Part shown: positions 8,144 through 17,459 of the stretch, in pieces
How positions within the stretch are numbered: position 1 is the stretch's first letter
Layout: every line of letters starts with the position of its first letter
Translations under genes and position numbers: made by a program
Origin: CTSoil-075 sp042610375
GTDB lineage: Bacteria > Bacillota > Negativicutes > DSM-13327
Reading direction: 5' to 3'
Assembly (NCBI RefSeq): GCF_042610375.1
Contig: NZ_JBGJZL010000006.1
Location: 1 to 64,000 of the forward strand
Length of the DNA: 64,000 nt
The notes under the pieces: generated by a model
Database searches by the model: none
What the model was told of the DNA's origin: nothing
The model's input: the letters and a program-made list of their open reading frames with translations, nothing else

Positions 8144-8596
8144 TTATATTTCTATATTTAGAGCAATTTCATCACAGTTCGGAAATTTGGTACAGTTAAT
8201 GCATTCTTTCCATACCTTATGAGGTAATTGATCCTTCGATAACTCCTTAAAACCCTGTTTCATAAAAAATCCTGGCTGATATGTTAAGGTAAATATATTT
8301 CTTATCTCTAGAACTTTTGCTTCTTCAATTAGCGCCTGCACAATATTACGACCAATACCTGATTTTACAACGTGGGGTGCAATTGCCATTGCTCTGATTT
8401 CTGCTAGTTCATCCCAAACTAAATGCAATGCCCCCATGCCAACAACCTCACCATTATCTTCTGCCAAAACAAAATCACGCAAGCATTCATACAACATATT
8501 CCTCGAACGCCCTAACATCAACCCCTGTTCAGCATAAGCGTTAATTAATTTGTACATGATTTCTACATCTTTAAATGTAGCTTTACGATAAATCAC
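8144..8596 (-). CDS. GNAT N-acetyltransferase, short N-acetylglutamate synthase type
   Basis: A 150-aa GNAT-fold enzyme. The acetyl-CoA loop is seen as VVKSGIGRNIVQALI (about residues 96-110). The C-terminal segment LPHKVWKECINCTKFPNCDE is characteristic of the stand-alone short ArgA enzymes, which acetylate glutamate as the first step of arginine synthesis and lack the kinase-like domain of classical ArgA. No other arginine gene is adjacent. Start is GTG behind AGAGGGG. Family membership is firm; glutamate as substrate is inferred from the tail. Confidence 0.75.
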   Translation of the reverse strand: MIYRKATFKDVEIMYKLINAYAEQGLMLGRSRNMLYECLRDFVLAEDNGEVVGMGALHLVWDELAEIRAMAIAPHVVKSGIGRNIVQALIEEAKVLEIRNIFTLTYQPGFFMKQGFKELSKDQLPHKVWKECINCTKFPNCDEIALNIEI

Positions 8597-8703
8597 TTAG
8601 ATCACCCCTCTTGTATAATTATAGATTATATATTAATAAAAATACTTATACAATCACTTTAACTTGCTGAGTGTCTTTTTAATTAACAAATGTCATATTA
8701 AAA

Positions 8704-9615
8704 TCATGTTTCGTAAATTTCTAACGTTTGCCTTATTCGTTTGATAATTGTTCCTCTGACATGTTCCGGTTCTAGTACCTCAACGAAACTGCCAAAAGAC
8801 AGAATATAACTATAAAGCCATTCTCCCTCAGGCAGCCATACCTCTAACGTCATACTTCCGTCATCATTTTTTTTAAGAAAAGAATCATCAAAATAGTCAT
8901 AAAGTCGATTTATAACCTTGGTTTGAAAGCGAAGTTTTAAGAAAATAAGCAGTTGTGAGGCATCCTTTGATTCTTTTGGTTCTTGTTTAGGTAAACTTTT
9001 TTGCTCAAACTTTTCCGCCATTACTTCTAAATTTTTCAACCGCGAAATCCGAAAAATTCGCTGCTCCTGCCGTCTCCGACAGTAGGCCAGCAAATACCAA
9101 GCATTGCTCTTAAAAATCAATTTTTCTGGTTCTGCCAACCGATTACTTTTCTGTCCTTCTCCGTTTACATAGTCAAAAGAAATGATATTTCTTTGTAACA
9201 TAGCCCGCTTAATATCATTAAACTTATTTTTTTCATTTGGAGAACTTCCCCAAGGAGAAAAGTCAACTTCTACCCAATCATGATTCATTATATTTTTATA
9301 TGTTGCCCCTAGTTTTTCAAGAACCTTATCTAATTCCGGATAATGAGTTGCCTCCAAAGTTTTAATTGCCAGCAATAAGTTTTCACTTTCCTGCTCAGAG
9401 ATAAGTGTTCTATCTATTGCATAATTTTCAAGCAAATGTATGCCACCACCATTGCCTTTGTTCATATACACAGGCACACCCGCCGATGAAAGTACATCAA
9501 CATCTCGATAAATTGTCCTTGTCGAGACACCAAAACGATTAGCAAGTTCTTGGGCAGTAACGGTTCCTTTATTGAGTAAAATTGTTGTTATTTCAAATAA
9601 ACGATTCAATTTCAT
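8704..9615 (-). CDS. WYL-domain transcriptional regulator (YafY type)
   Basis: A 303-aa regulator. The N-terminal DeoR-like helix-turn-helix spans about residues 1-60 (AQELANRFGVSTRTIYRDV). The WYL domain follows in the middle (NAWYLLAYCRRRQEQRIFRISRL, about 180-205), then a WCX-type C-terminal domain. WYL domains sense small ligands or nucleotides, and several control stress responses. A perfect 19-bp-arm palindrome lies 20 bp upstream of its start and may be its operator. The cupin gene is immediately upstream on the same strand. Confidence 0.85.
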   Translation of the reverse strand: MKLNRLFEITTILLNKGTVTAQELANRFGVSTRTIYRDVDVLSSAGVPVYMNKGNGGGIHLLENYAIDRTLISEQESENLLLAIKTLEATHYPELDKVLEKLGATYKNIMNHDWVEVDFSPWGSSPNEKNKFNDIKRAMLQRNIISFDYVNGEGQKSNRLAEPEKLIFKSNAWYLLAYCRRRQEQRIFRISRLKNLEVMAEKFEQKSLPKQEPKESKDASQLLIFLKLRFQTKVINRLYDYFDDSFLKKNDDGSMTLEVWLPEGEWLYSYILSFGSFVEVLEPEHVRGTIIKRIRQTLEIYET

Positions 9616-9634
9616 TTTTTATCACCCAAATTAA

Positions 9635-9680
9635 TTATAGCATTAAATATGACAATCATCCGTCATATTTAATGCTATAA
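9635..9680. promoter_or_regulatory. Perfect 19-bp-arm palindrome before the WYL regulator
   Basis: Arms TTATAGCATTAAATATGAC and complement with an 8-bp loop. It falls between the stop of the cupin gene and the start of the WYL gene, so it could be a terminator for the former or an operator for the latter. It has no T-run and overlaps the region where the WYL promoter must be, which favours an operator. Confidence 0.5.
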
Positions 9681-9726
9681 TTCCCTACAATCATGAAACA
9701 GTATGTAACCTACTTGAAGGATCAGA

Positions 9727-10086
9727 CTATATTGTAGTTAAGTTTTCAACGGTTCGCTCATTTACTATATTACCAGTATTTAAAGTTGTTTTAGGCTCGA
9801 TAAGCATCACATGTACTTCTTGTTCGGCAACTGGAAGATGTTCAACGCCTTTTGGAATAACAATAAATTCACCTTCATCTAAGAAAACATCTTTATCCCT
9901 GAACTTTATTAGTAGTTTTCCTTTTACAATAAAGAACAATTCATCCTCATTATCATGATGATGCCAAACAAATTCTCCTTTTAATTTAGCTAGTTTTATA
10001 TATGAATCGTTTAATTCTCCGACAATTTTAGGACTCCATTGTTCTGAAAAAAGACTAAGCTTTTGCGAAAGAACTATTTTTTCCAT
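9727..10086 (-). CDS. Small cupin-domain protein
   Basis: A 119-aa single cupin. Motif 1 is visible as the metal-binding HHHDNEDELFFIVKGKL segment and motif 2 around FIVIPKGVEHLPVA. Such proteins bind a metal and may act as isomerases, dioxygenases or ligand sensors. Its product and the WYL regulator lie in tandem, but a palindrome separates them. No substrate can be assigned. Ribosome site GGGGAGTG precedes ATG at 10086. Confidence 0.75.
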   Translation of the reverse strand: MEKIVLSQKLSLFSEQWSPKIVGELNDSYIKLAKLKGEFVWHHHDNEDELFFIVKGKLLIKFRDKDVFLDEGEFIVIPKGVEHLPVAEQEVHVMLIEPKTTLNTGNIVNERTVENLTTI

Positions 10087-10231
10087 AGATTACACTCCCC
10101 ATTATATTGATACAATCTAAATTTAAACATACGACATTTACTATTAGATTCCTCTAATGATGGTTAACCGTTTTTAAATTACTTTCTTTGTAGAGAATTT
10201 TCAAAAAATAGATAGAGGTTTTCATCTATTT

Positions 10232-10885
10232 GTGCCGAATATTCTATTAATTAAGAAAGGGAGTGTTAGTACGGATACCAAAGAGTTACAGATATTAAAA
10301 TCTTTTCATCATAAAATAGAGCAAAATGCTTTTGACGAAAAAGATATTTATTCTTTTTTAAATTTAATCAAAAAATTCGCAAAAAAAAATACCCCGATGT
10401 TTGAACTTGGCGATTTTATTGCACAAAGAGAAAAACATAGAGGATACATCCATACCTATTTACTTGATGTAAAAGCAAAGTTAGATAAATCAGTAAAAGA
10501 AAAAGTAGCATTAGCGGTCGAGCCCGTTTATTCATTTGATGAAATAGGCCACGATATTAATGATATTATGGCGCTATATAAATTATCTACTTTTAAAGAC
10601 GAGATTATTGGTGGAATTATTTTATGTATCATCTCTCTTTTGCACGATGTAAAAATATTAAATAAAAAAGAACAGATTGGCAAATTAGTCTTTTCAATTC
10701 AAAATGATCAAATTGTATTATTAGGTGTAATGCATGGCAAAAATAAAATCGATGTGTTTTTTCCGATAATTGAAACTAAAAATATTTTTTGTAAAATAGG
10801 AAATCAAAACAATGAACCAATTTTATTTAATGATGGCGTTAAAATAAAAAATGTCCATAATAAATTGATTGTTAATTTTAATTAA
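10232..10885 (+). CDS. Unrecognised 217-aa protein
   Basis: The codon pattern and length support a real gene, but no family is recognised. The protein is soluble, lysine-rich and isoleucine-rich, with a hydrophobic stretch IIGGIILCIISLLHDV at about 130-145 that is probably a buried helix, and a beta-rich C-terminal third. The GTG at 10232 has only a weak upstream GAGG. A better ribosome site (AAAGGGAG) lies inside the frame, seven bases before an ACG codon, so the natural start may have been an ATG now changed to ACG, or GTG is used. Base composition is more AT-rich than its neighbours, consistent with recent acquisition. Confidence 0.55.
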   Translation: MPNILLIKKGSVSTDTKELQILKSFHHKIEQNAFDEKDIYSFLNLIKKFAKKNTPMFELGDFIAQREKHRGYIHTYLLDVKAKLDKSVKEKVALAVEPVYSFDEIGHDINDIMALYKLSTFKDEIIGGIILCIISLLHDVKILNKKEQIGKLVFSIQNDQIVLLGVMHGKNKIDVFFPIIETKNIFCKIGNQNNEPILFNDGVKIKNVHNKLIVNFN

Positions 10886-10971
10886 GGGACTGAATACCAA
10901 AGAAATATAAGCCTCTTACAGAATATACCTCGATCATCTGAGGATAACAATCAATCTTCTAAAACAATTAA

Positions 10972-11006
10972 AATCCTGCTAATTTGAATACTAAATTAGC
11001 AGGATT
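10972..11006. terminator. Convergent hairpin terminator
   Basis: Perfect 14-bp stem (AATCCTGCTAATTT and complement) with a 7-bp loop, flanked by T-rich DNA on the right and A-rich DNA on the left. It separates the convergent 217-aa gene and pentapeptide-repeat gene. It resembles the hairpin at 12511. Confidence 0.75.
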
Positions 11007-11029
11007 TTCTATATCGTTTCTGTTCTTTC

Positions 11030-12199
11030 CTACTTACTCTCTTTCTGCGCTTTTTTAACGATATTCATGGCATACACCTGAACGTTACTACTTACCCTAG
11101 AAGCATTGGGTGAATGTAGGGCAATAGCAGACTCTATAGCTTGAATAGAATACCCTTGTACTATCATATCCTGCGCTATTTTACAATCAACTTCGGCGTT
11201 TACTTCACTCCCTAAATAATTTGCGGTAAAGAGATTAAGCTGATATTGATATTCTTTTATTGCTAGACTTTCTTGATCCTCGTGCAAATATTGAACTTCA
11301 TTCCCTTGTTCTTTAACAAGATGCTGCTGATGAGAGCTATCAAATCCTTTTACTTCTGCTAAATTAACATTATGTAGTTTTGATTCATCACTAAGTTTTG
11401 CCCCAGAAAAATCAGCAGCAACTAAGCTTACATTTCTAAATTCATTAGCACTATGTAAAGTAACCCCTTTAAAATCAACACCATCTAAATTACTATCAAC
11501 AAAACTTGCATACTCAATTTCCGCTTCTTTAAAATCTGCATTTTCTAAAGTACTCTTTTCGAAAGCAACATTAGTTATTTGTGCTTTCTCTAAGACAGAC
11601 TCTTTCATTTCACAATCTTTAAAAACCACCGAATACAAATTCGCATTCTCTAAGGAAGCATTGGTAAAATTACAATCTTTAACTTGACTCTCCTGAATAG
11701 AAGCATCACTAAAATCTGCATTCCTAAAATTAACATTCTCGCCATAAAACCAGCTAATTTTTGATTCACTTAAATCAGCACAACTCAGATTGACATCTTT
11801 AAATATATTTGAATCACTAAATTCAATATTCGCGCTCTTGAAATTAGCATTTGCAAGATTACTTTCTGTGATCCCGACACCTTCAATTCTAACTTGAGAC
11901 AAATTTATTTTCTGCATGGCACACCCAGTAAAATCTACCCCTGACAAATCTGCTTTTTCAAAATTGACTCCAACTAAAAGACCATTTTTAAAATTACCTT
12001 GCTTAATAATGATCCCACTAAAATTAACACCACTCAAATTACAATCTTCAAAATTAACACTTTCAAATGTTCGACCTGATAAATCAAGTCCAGTTAAATC
12101 ACAATTTTTAAAATTAATTTGTGCTCCCGCTTGCTGTCCTGCGAAGACTTGATTAACATCCGCCTGTGTCATTTTTTTTAAATTTTTTCGCCGTATCAT
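11030..12199 (-). CDS. Pentapeptide-repeat protein
   Basis: A 389-aa protein. From about residue 25 to 270 it is built of continuous A(D/N)LXX-type pentapeptides (for example NCDLTGLDLSG, ADLSGVDFTG), which form a right-handed four-sided beta helix. A shorter helical C-terminal region of about 100 residues follows, containing a motif CKIAQDMIVQGYS that resembles a small helical domain. Some family members mimic DNA and shield gyrase from quinolones, but most have unknown roles. No signal peptide is seen. The start ATG follows AAGGAGGG at good spacing. It is alone between two terminators. Confidence 0.85.
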   Translation of the reverse strand: MIRRKNLKKMTQADVNQVFAGQQAGAQINFKNCDLTGLDLSGRTFESVNFEDCNLSGVNFSGIIIKQGNFKNGLLVGVNFEKADLSGVDFTGCAMQKINLSQVRIEGVGITESNLANANFKSANIEFSDSNIFKDVNLSCADLSESKISWFYGENVNFRNADFSDASIQESQVKDCNFTNASLENANLYSVVFKDCEMKESVLEKAQITNVAFEKSTLENADFKEAEIEYASFVDSNLDGVDFKGVTLHSANEFRNVSLVAADFSGAKLSDESKLHNVNLAEVKGFDSSHQQHLVKEQGNEVQYLHEDQESLAIKEYQYQLNLFTANYLGSEVNAEVDCKIAQDMIVQGYSIQAIESAIALHSPNASRVSSNVQVYAMNIVKKAQKESK

Positions 12200-12510
12200 C
12201 TATATCCCTCCTTACCTATTTATTATTGATTAAACAAGTTTAAAATCTCAGTGCGACACTATATAAAACAATGAAAAAGATCCTTGTTTACGCATCTGCT
12301 ATAATGTTCATACTAGGAAATATAATCAGTGTCAGGAGGAATTATAGCTTACTTATTTATATTCGCGATTTCACGGTAATATCCTTGCAAAAAACCACAT
12401 TATAATTAGTTATTAAAGGATAAAATTCCGCCTCTTGTTTATTAGTATCGTCTTCTATAAGGATGACATAAAATAGTCATTGATTACATAATTGTAACGA
12501 AATGCTTCTA
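12200..12510. other. Intergenic region upstream of the pentapeptide gene
   Basis: Holds the presumed promoter region of the pentapeptide-repeat gene; no clear gene, repeat or well-formed promoter was found. Confidence 0.35.
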
Positions 12511-12565
12511 ATAGAATTAAAATCCTACTAGTTTAAATACTCAACTAGTAGGATTTTAATTCTAT
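12511..12565 (-). terminator. Long hairpin terminator of the YbjX-like gene
   Basis: Perfect 23-bp arms with a 9-bp loop. The upper stem (AATCCTACTAGTT) and loop (AAATACTC) resemble the hairpin at 10972 closely. Confidence 0.7.
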
Positions 12566-12613
12566 ATTACTTTCTTTAACTATGATATAAAAGATAAAAA
12601 ATGACTTTCAAAA

Positions 12614-13513
12614 TTATATTTTTTTCATATACAATTCTAGTGATTGTTTTATCTCTACATCAATCTCATCAATTGCAGCAAACCTTTTCCTGTAAAGATT
12701 CCGTTTCTTAGATTGAACTTCATCTAAGCTTTTTCGTGATTCAACTACAGGTAATTCAAAAAAACGCGGATCTCCGCAATCTTTTCCGCTCGTTTCTTGC
12801 CAAAACTCATCAAGAGATGTTTTCAGTTTTCGATCAAGGCGGATATGATTATTAGCATAAAAACCATAATTAGATACGGCATAAATTCGATGAATCCCCA
12901 TTTGCTCGGCAAGCACTCGCAAAGCTTGAAGAATCAAGTTTTTCGGCCGATACCCCAAGAAAAATCTTGTCAAATCTCGTGCGATATCCAACCCTCCCGG
13001 AGATCCCTGGAGAGTACCAATGTGTATTGCCATTTCACCACTTTTATTTGGTGCAACCCAAAAAATGATCTGATAAATCATTTTTTCTCCAAGTTGAAGT
13101 GCAATTCCCATTAATCCTTCTTTTTTATGATTTTCGCAAAAGTGCATATCTAAAGATAGGTTTTCCCCCTGATAATCCCTATTCCATAATCTAATACCCT
13201 CTCTAAGATACATAATCTGTAATGCCTCTTGAGTAAACTTTGCTTCAAAAAATAAAAAATGTTCCTGAATTAGGATCATTCTTTCAGTAAAAGTAGAATT
13301 ACGATAAAAAATACAGCGTGTTACTTGTTCAAAAACAGATGGATAAGCATTAATAATATCACATCGCAAAGAATTTAATTGAAAAAATCCTATTAATTCC
13401 TGCATTTTTTTATGATTCGTCAAAGATCGAATGATGAAAGGTACCATCCGGCGATAATCACTAAACCTATTATTATTATAAATCTTTGTACCCAATTGAA
13501 CATAAGCTTTCAT
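12614..13513 (-). CDS. VirK/YbjX (DUF535) family protein
   Basis: A 299-aa protein with the hallmark centre of DUF535: IGTLQGSPGG at about 166-175, then DLTRFFLGYRPKNLIL and a motif YAVSNYGFYANNH. Proteins of this family are best known from enterobacteria (VirK, YbjX), where they influence envelope and antimicrobial peptide resistance, but the biochemical function is unknown. It has no signal peptide. The gene is solitary with its own terminator. The family is widespread in Negativicutes as well, so transfer is not required. Confidence 0.75.
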   Translation of the reverse strand: MKAYVQLGTKIYNNNRFSDYRRMVPFIIRSLTNHKKMQELIGFFQLNSLRCDIINAYPSVFEQVTRCIFYRNSTFTERMILIQEHFLFFEAKFTQEALQIMYLREGIRLWNRDYQGENLSLDMHFCENHKKEGLMGIALQLGEKMIYQIIFWVAPNKSGEMAIHIGTLQGSPGGLDIARDLTRFFLGYRPKNLILQALRVLAEQMGIHRIYAVSNYGFYANNHIRLDRKLKTSLDEFWQETSGKDCGDPRFFELPVVESRKSLDEVQSKKRNLYRKRFAAIDEIDVEIKQSLELYMKKI

Positions 13514-13723
13514 AGATCATACCTCTTATTTTGCAAATTTAATAATTACATATTTTTCATTATTTCACTATAATCGATTATAATGAAAATTTGATGAAAA
13601 AATTGCTTAATAAGAAGTATTATCTTAATAAAATTGCTTAGCTACAAAATCTAATCACAATAAACACCATCAAAAAACATGCATGTCGTATGACGAGCCA
13701 TAAGTGACGTATAGAACACATCT

Positions 13724-16456
13724 TTAACAACTAACTGTATCACCTTTATATTCAAGCCACTTATCGATCAACTTGAAAAGTTCGTTAAAATTAATTGGTT
13801 TTGAAATATAATCATCCATGCCTGCTGCAATACATTTTTCTCTATCTCCACTTAATGCATAAGCCGTCATTGCTATAATCGGTGTATGGATATTCATATT
13901 TTTTTCTTTCGCTCTAATTAATCTTGTTACAGAGTATCCATCTAAGTATGGCATATTAATATCCATTAATATTAAATCAAATCTTTTATTTTCTAAAATA
14001 GCGGCTGCTTCTTGTCCATCTTTAGCCAAGGATACCTGCGCGTTTTTTTTCGTCAGAAATAGATTAGCTAAAGTTCTACTTACTTCATCATCTTCAGCAA
14101 GTAGTATCTTCGGTTTATTTTCTTTATTTATATCTACATCATTAAGAGATTGGTTATCATTTGAAACTTTTTCAGCAGAATCATCTTCTATACCAAAAGA
14201 TGCTGTGAAAAAGAACTTACTGCCCACCTCTTCCTTACTTTCCATACCAATTTGTCCATCCATCATTTCAATAAGCTTTTTGGAAATAGCAAGCCCTAGA
14301 CCCGTTCCACCAAATTTTCTACTATTTGAATCATCCACTTGACTAAATCTTTTAAATAATTTATTCACTTTATCTTTTGGAATACCAATACCTGTATCAG
14401 ATACAACAAATTTTAATACAATCTTTCCTTCCAGTCTCATGATCAGTGATATATTGATCATCACTCCGCCATGGTAGGTGAATTTCACACTATTTCCAAC
14501 TAAATTAGAAAGTATTTGTCTTAATCTTATCGAATCACCAATTAGTTTTTGGGGAATATTATCATCAATGTTTAGTTTTATATATAACTTCTTTTGCTGT
14601 GCAGCAACTGTAAATAAGTCAACAACCTCATTGCTTGTTGCCCTAATATTAAAAGGTTCACTTTCTAAATCCATTTTACCTGACTCAATTTTTGAATAAT
14701 CAAGAATATCATTTAACACCCTTAAGAGTAATGAGGTCGATGATTTTACAATCGTAAGATAATCTCTTTGCTCTTCTTGTAACTCCGTCATCAGTGTCAA
14801 ATCTGTCATACCTATAATTCCGTTCATAGGAGTTCTAATTTCATGACTCATATTAGCAAGAAATTGACTTTTAGCCATATTGGCTTGTTCAGCTTGAAAT
14901 CTGGCTTTTATTAGAGTATCTTCAATTTTTATCCTTCTCGCTATTTCGTCTTTAAGAGAATTATTAATTTTAGAAAGTTCTTTATTAGCTACCTCAACCT
15001 GTTTCTGAGTCTCCCTTATTGTTTTTTCAGCCTTAAATGTTTCAGTTTTATCTAACCCTACTGAAATAACACCAATTAGATTGCCCACTCCGTCATGAAG
15101 TAAAGAGTTATGCCATTCATATAATAATATTTCCCCTCTCTTTGTTATATTTTCATTAAAGGTAATGCGCTCTACTCCTGTTACCATAATATTCATAGCA
15201 ACATCACTAATAGTATCTTTAATTTCTGGCGGCACTAAAAAGTCTACAAATCGCTTTCCAATCACTTCGTCCTTAGACCACCCAAAAGACTCTTCCGCTC
15301 TTTTATTCCAGTCGACAAACCTAAATTCCGTATCCCAAATTCCAAAAGCAAGGGGAGAATTTTCATATATATTTCGGTAAAGCTCTTCACTGCATTTTAA
15401 TGCTCTTTCAACATTTTCTCGTTCAGAAATTTCTTCCTCAAGCATTGCATTGCTTTCTTCAAGCTCAGCATTCATATCTTGTAATTGGCCAGTCCGCTCA
15501 ATCACCATACTTTCAAGCTTAGAATTCAGATGACGTAATTCATCTTTAGCCTTTTTATGCTCCGTAATATCATAACAAGAGGAACGACTCATCATATAAT
15601 TACCATTACTATCCACGACTGCCGTCGCACTAAGAATTACTGTAAAAACAGTTCCATCACTGCGAATCAAATCAAATTCCAAATCTTTTATATAGCCGAC
15701 TTTTTTAAATTCAGTAAAGTTGTTTAAGAAAATCTTCACACTATCTGGGCTCATAATTTCCATAACAGTTTTATGACCGATTAATTCGTCTCGGCTATAA
15801 CCTAACCATTTCAGTAATGTATCATTAATACGCACAAAAAAACCATCTTTGTCAAGGGAATGATATCCACAAGGTGCATGGTTATAAATATCTTCAACTT
15901 CTTCAAGAGTTTTTCTAAGCATCTCCTCAGTATTGAGATGCTCAGAAATTTCCTCTTCGAGCAGTGCATTTGTTTCCTCAAGAGCAGCAGTTCGTTCTTT
16001 TACTATTTTGTCTAGTTCAACATTACATTTACTCATTTCCTCTTCAATTTTTTTCTGTTCTGTAATGTCATTAATGATAGAGTATATGAGTTCCTTATCT
16101 TTAAGCTTTATAGGGCTACTGTGAACTTCTACAAAACGAATGTTACCATTTGCTAGACGATGCTGAAAGAAAAAGTGATTTCTTTGTTCACTTTTTGCTA
16201 ATTGAATCTCTGTTATAATTTCTTCACTGGTTAAAATATTAATATCTTTTATTGATAGGTTTAGCATTTCTTCATGACTAAAGCCATAAAATAAACACGC
16301 GGCGGAGCTTGCATCAATAATTTTCATAGTTTCAGGATCGATGAGTAGCATGATAATGTGTTTATTGTCAAATAAATGACTATAGCAAAGATTAATGAAT
16401 TGAGTTTCATTGTTTATCTTAGTATCTTGAGAATTTATATGATTAGCGCCATTCAT
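13724..16456 (-). CDS. Hybrid sensor histidine kinase with three PAS domains and a receiver
   Basis: A 910-aa cytoplasmic kinase with no membrane segments. Order: PAS 1 (about 20-135), coiled helix (about 140-185), PAS 2 (about 185-300), coiled helix, PAS 3 (about 350-475), HisKA with NMSHEIRTPMNG (about 535), HATPase with NLVGNSVKF, DTGIGIP and GGTGLGLAIS, then a receiver (about 785-905) with ILLAEDDE and the phospho-acceptor in LILMDINMP. The helices carry an LEEEISE motif also found in the phosphatase fusion at 47 kb. It would autophosphorylate and pass phosphate to its own receiver; no Hpt or output protein is adjacent, so the pathway is open. Ribosome site GAGGTG precedes the ATG. Confidence 0.9.
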   Translation of the reverse strand: MNGANHINSQDTKINNETQFINLCYSHLFDNKHIIMLLIDPETMKIIDASSAACLFYGFSHEEMLNLSIKDINILTSEEIITEIQLAKSEQRNHFFFQHRLANGNIRFVEVHSSPIKLKDKELIYSIINDITEQKKIEEEMSKCNVELDKIVKERTAALEETNALLEEEISEHLNTEEMLRKTLEEVEDIYNHAPCGYHSLDKDGFFVRINDTLLKWLGYSRDELIGHKTVMEIMSPDSVKIFLNNFTEFKKVGYIKDLEFDLIRSDGTVFTVILSATAVVDSNGNYMMSRSSCYDITEHKKAKDELRHLNSKLESMVIERTGQLQDMNAELEESNAMLEEEISERENVERALKCSEELYRNIYENSPLAFGIWDTEFRFVDWNKRAEESFGWSKDEVIGKRFVDFLVPPEIKDTISDVAMNIMVTGVERITFNENITKRGEILLYEWHNSLLHDGVGNLIGVISVGLDKTETFKAEKTIRETQKQVEVANKELSKINNSLKDEIARRIKIEDTLIKARFQAEQANMAKSQFLANMSHEIRTPMNGIIGMTDLTLMTELQEEQRDYLTIVKSSTSLLLRVLNDILDYSKIESGKMDLESEPFNIRATSNEVVDLFTVAAQQKKLYIKLNIDDNIPQKLIGDSIRLRQILSNLVGNSVKFTYHGGVMINISLIMRLEGKIVLKFVVSDTGIGIPKDKVNKLFKRFSQVDDSNSRKFGGTGLGLAISKKLIEMMDGQIGMESKEEVGSKFFFTASFGIEDDSAEKVSNDNQSLNDVDINKENKPKILLAEDDEVSRTLANLFLTKKNAQVSLAKDGQEAAAILENKRFDLILMDINMPYLDGYSVTRLIRAKEKNMNIHTPIIAMTAYALSGDREKCIAAGMDDYISKPINFNELFKLIDKWLEYKGDTVSC

Positions 16457-16624
16457 AGATACACCTCACTTATGATAATTATTGCGTATAATGTCTATAT
16501 TTAGTATATAATGAAAAAAATCCTGCAAAGCTATCAATTTTGCATAGGATCTTTTTGGAGTATGTAAAAATGGTCTTCATAAACATAACATCAATAGTAT
16601 ATTAACAATTAATATACGTAAAAA

Positions 16625-16649
16625 AAGTATCAGCATTACGCTAATACTT
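16625..16649 (-). terminator. Terminator of QueG-like copy 2, repeated hairpin family
   Basis: Arms AAGTATCAGC and GCTAATACTT around ATTAC with T/A runs on both sides. It lies 26 bp after the stop of the neighbouring minus-strand gene. Confidence 0.8.
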
Positions 16650-16675
16650 TTTTTATTACCTATAGTAAACATTTT

Positions 16676-17368
16676 TTATATTCTTTCTTTACTTCCATGA
16701 GGACAAACAGCAACACAGATACCACAGACATGCCCATTAAATTGTGGGTAGTTATTTATTTTCCATACATCACATCTTTGTACATTAACTAAGGATTCCC
16801 TTGGCACTCCATCACTCCAAAGATTTCCCACAATGGCATTTGCGGGGCATCCATCAACACATTTTCTACATTTACCACAATAGTTTTTTTCGAGTAAAGC
16901 ATTAGTTTGAAATGGAATATCAGTAAATATGGTTGATAATCTAACTCTTGGACCATATTTTTTTGTTATTAAAAGAGAGCTTTTTCCGATCCATCCTAAC
17001 CCGCCCCTTACAGCAGCCGATTTATGAGGAAATTCACCGCTAATATTAACAAAATCAGTTCTTTGGGAAGAAGATATCGCATAGGCTCGGTATCCTCTTT
17101 CTTCTATGTCAGTTTTTAGCTGCTCCGTTATCACATCAAGCCTATCATTTAGGCTAAGATATTCATCATAATAGGCTTGGTTAGGCCCAGTCACAATATT
17201 GTTAACAATCGGTGGAGAAATAGGTATCCCAATTGTTATTGCATATGGAAGATGTCTAATTTTACTTGGAGCGATATCACCTACGTAAGCAAATCCATAT
17301 AATACGTCACCAAATGTTCTTACTCTATCTGTGAGATAATTTTGTGTTTCTAAATCAGTTGTTTTCAT
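16676..17368 (-). CDS. QueG-related double [4Fe-4S] cluster protein (copy 2)
   Basis: About 230 aa. The most QueG-like of the three copies in the window: PHKSAAVRGGLGWIGKSSL, then CGKCRKCVDGCPANAI and a second cluster motif ending CGICVAVCPHG. The family transfers electrons through two [4Fe-4S] clusters, and QueG proper also binds cobalamin. The C-terminal HEAT repeats of full-length QueG are missing, so it is probably not the tRNA enzyme. A GTG at 17386 opens the frame, but the GGAGGG ribosome site lies inside it; ATG at 17368 (MKTTDLETQ) is used. A LysR gene lies 90 bp upstream on the same strand. Confidence 0.7.
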   Translation of the reverse strand: MKTTDLETQNYLTDRVRTFGDVLYGFAYVGDIAPSKIRHLPYAITIGIPISPPIVNNIVTGPNQAYYDEYLSLNDRLDVITEQLKTDIEERGYRAYAISSSQRTDFVNISGEFPHKSAAVRGGLGWIGKSSLLITKKYGPRVRLSTIFTDIPFQTNALLEKNYCGKCRKCVDGCPANAIVGNLWSDGVPRESLVNVQRCDVWKINNYPQFNGHVCGICVAVCPHGSKERI

Positions 17369-17459
17369 ATTTGTACCCTCCACCACTTCTTACTCATATT
17401 ATACTGAAGAGCGGCTATTTTTTGAAATTGAAAAACATGATGAGTAAAATAAAATAATT

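Noticed and set aside
16517..16556. Imperfect hairpin upstream of the hybrid kinase gene
   Set aside because: Stem is bulged and no gene ends there on the strand it would serve; not strong enough to list.
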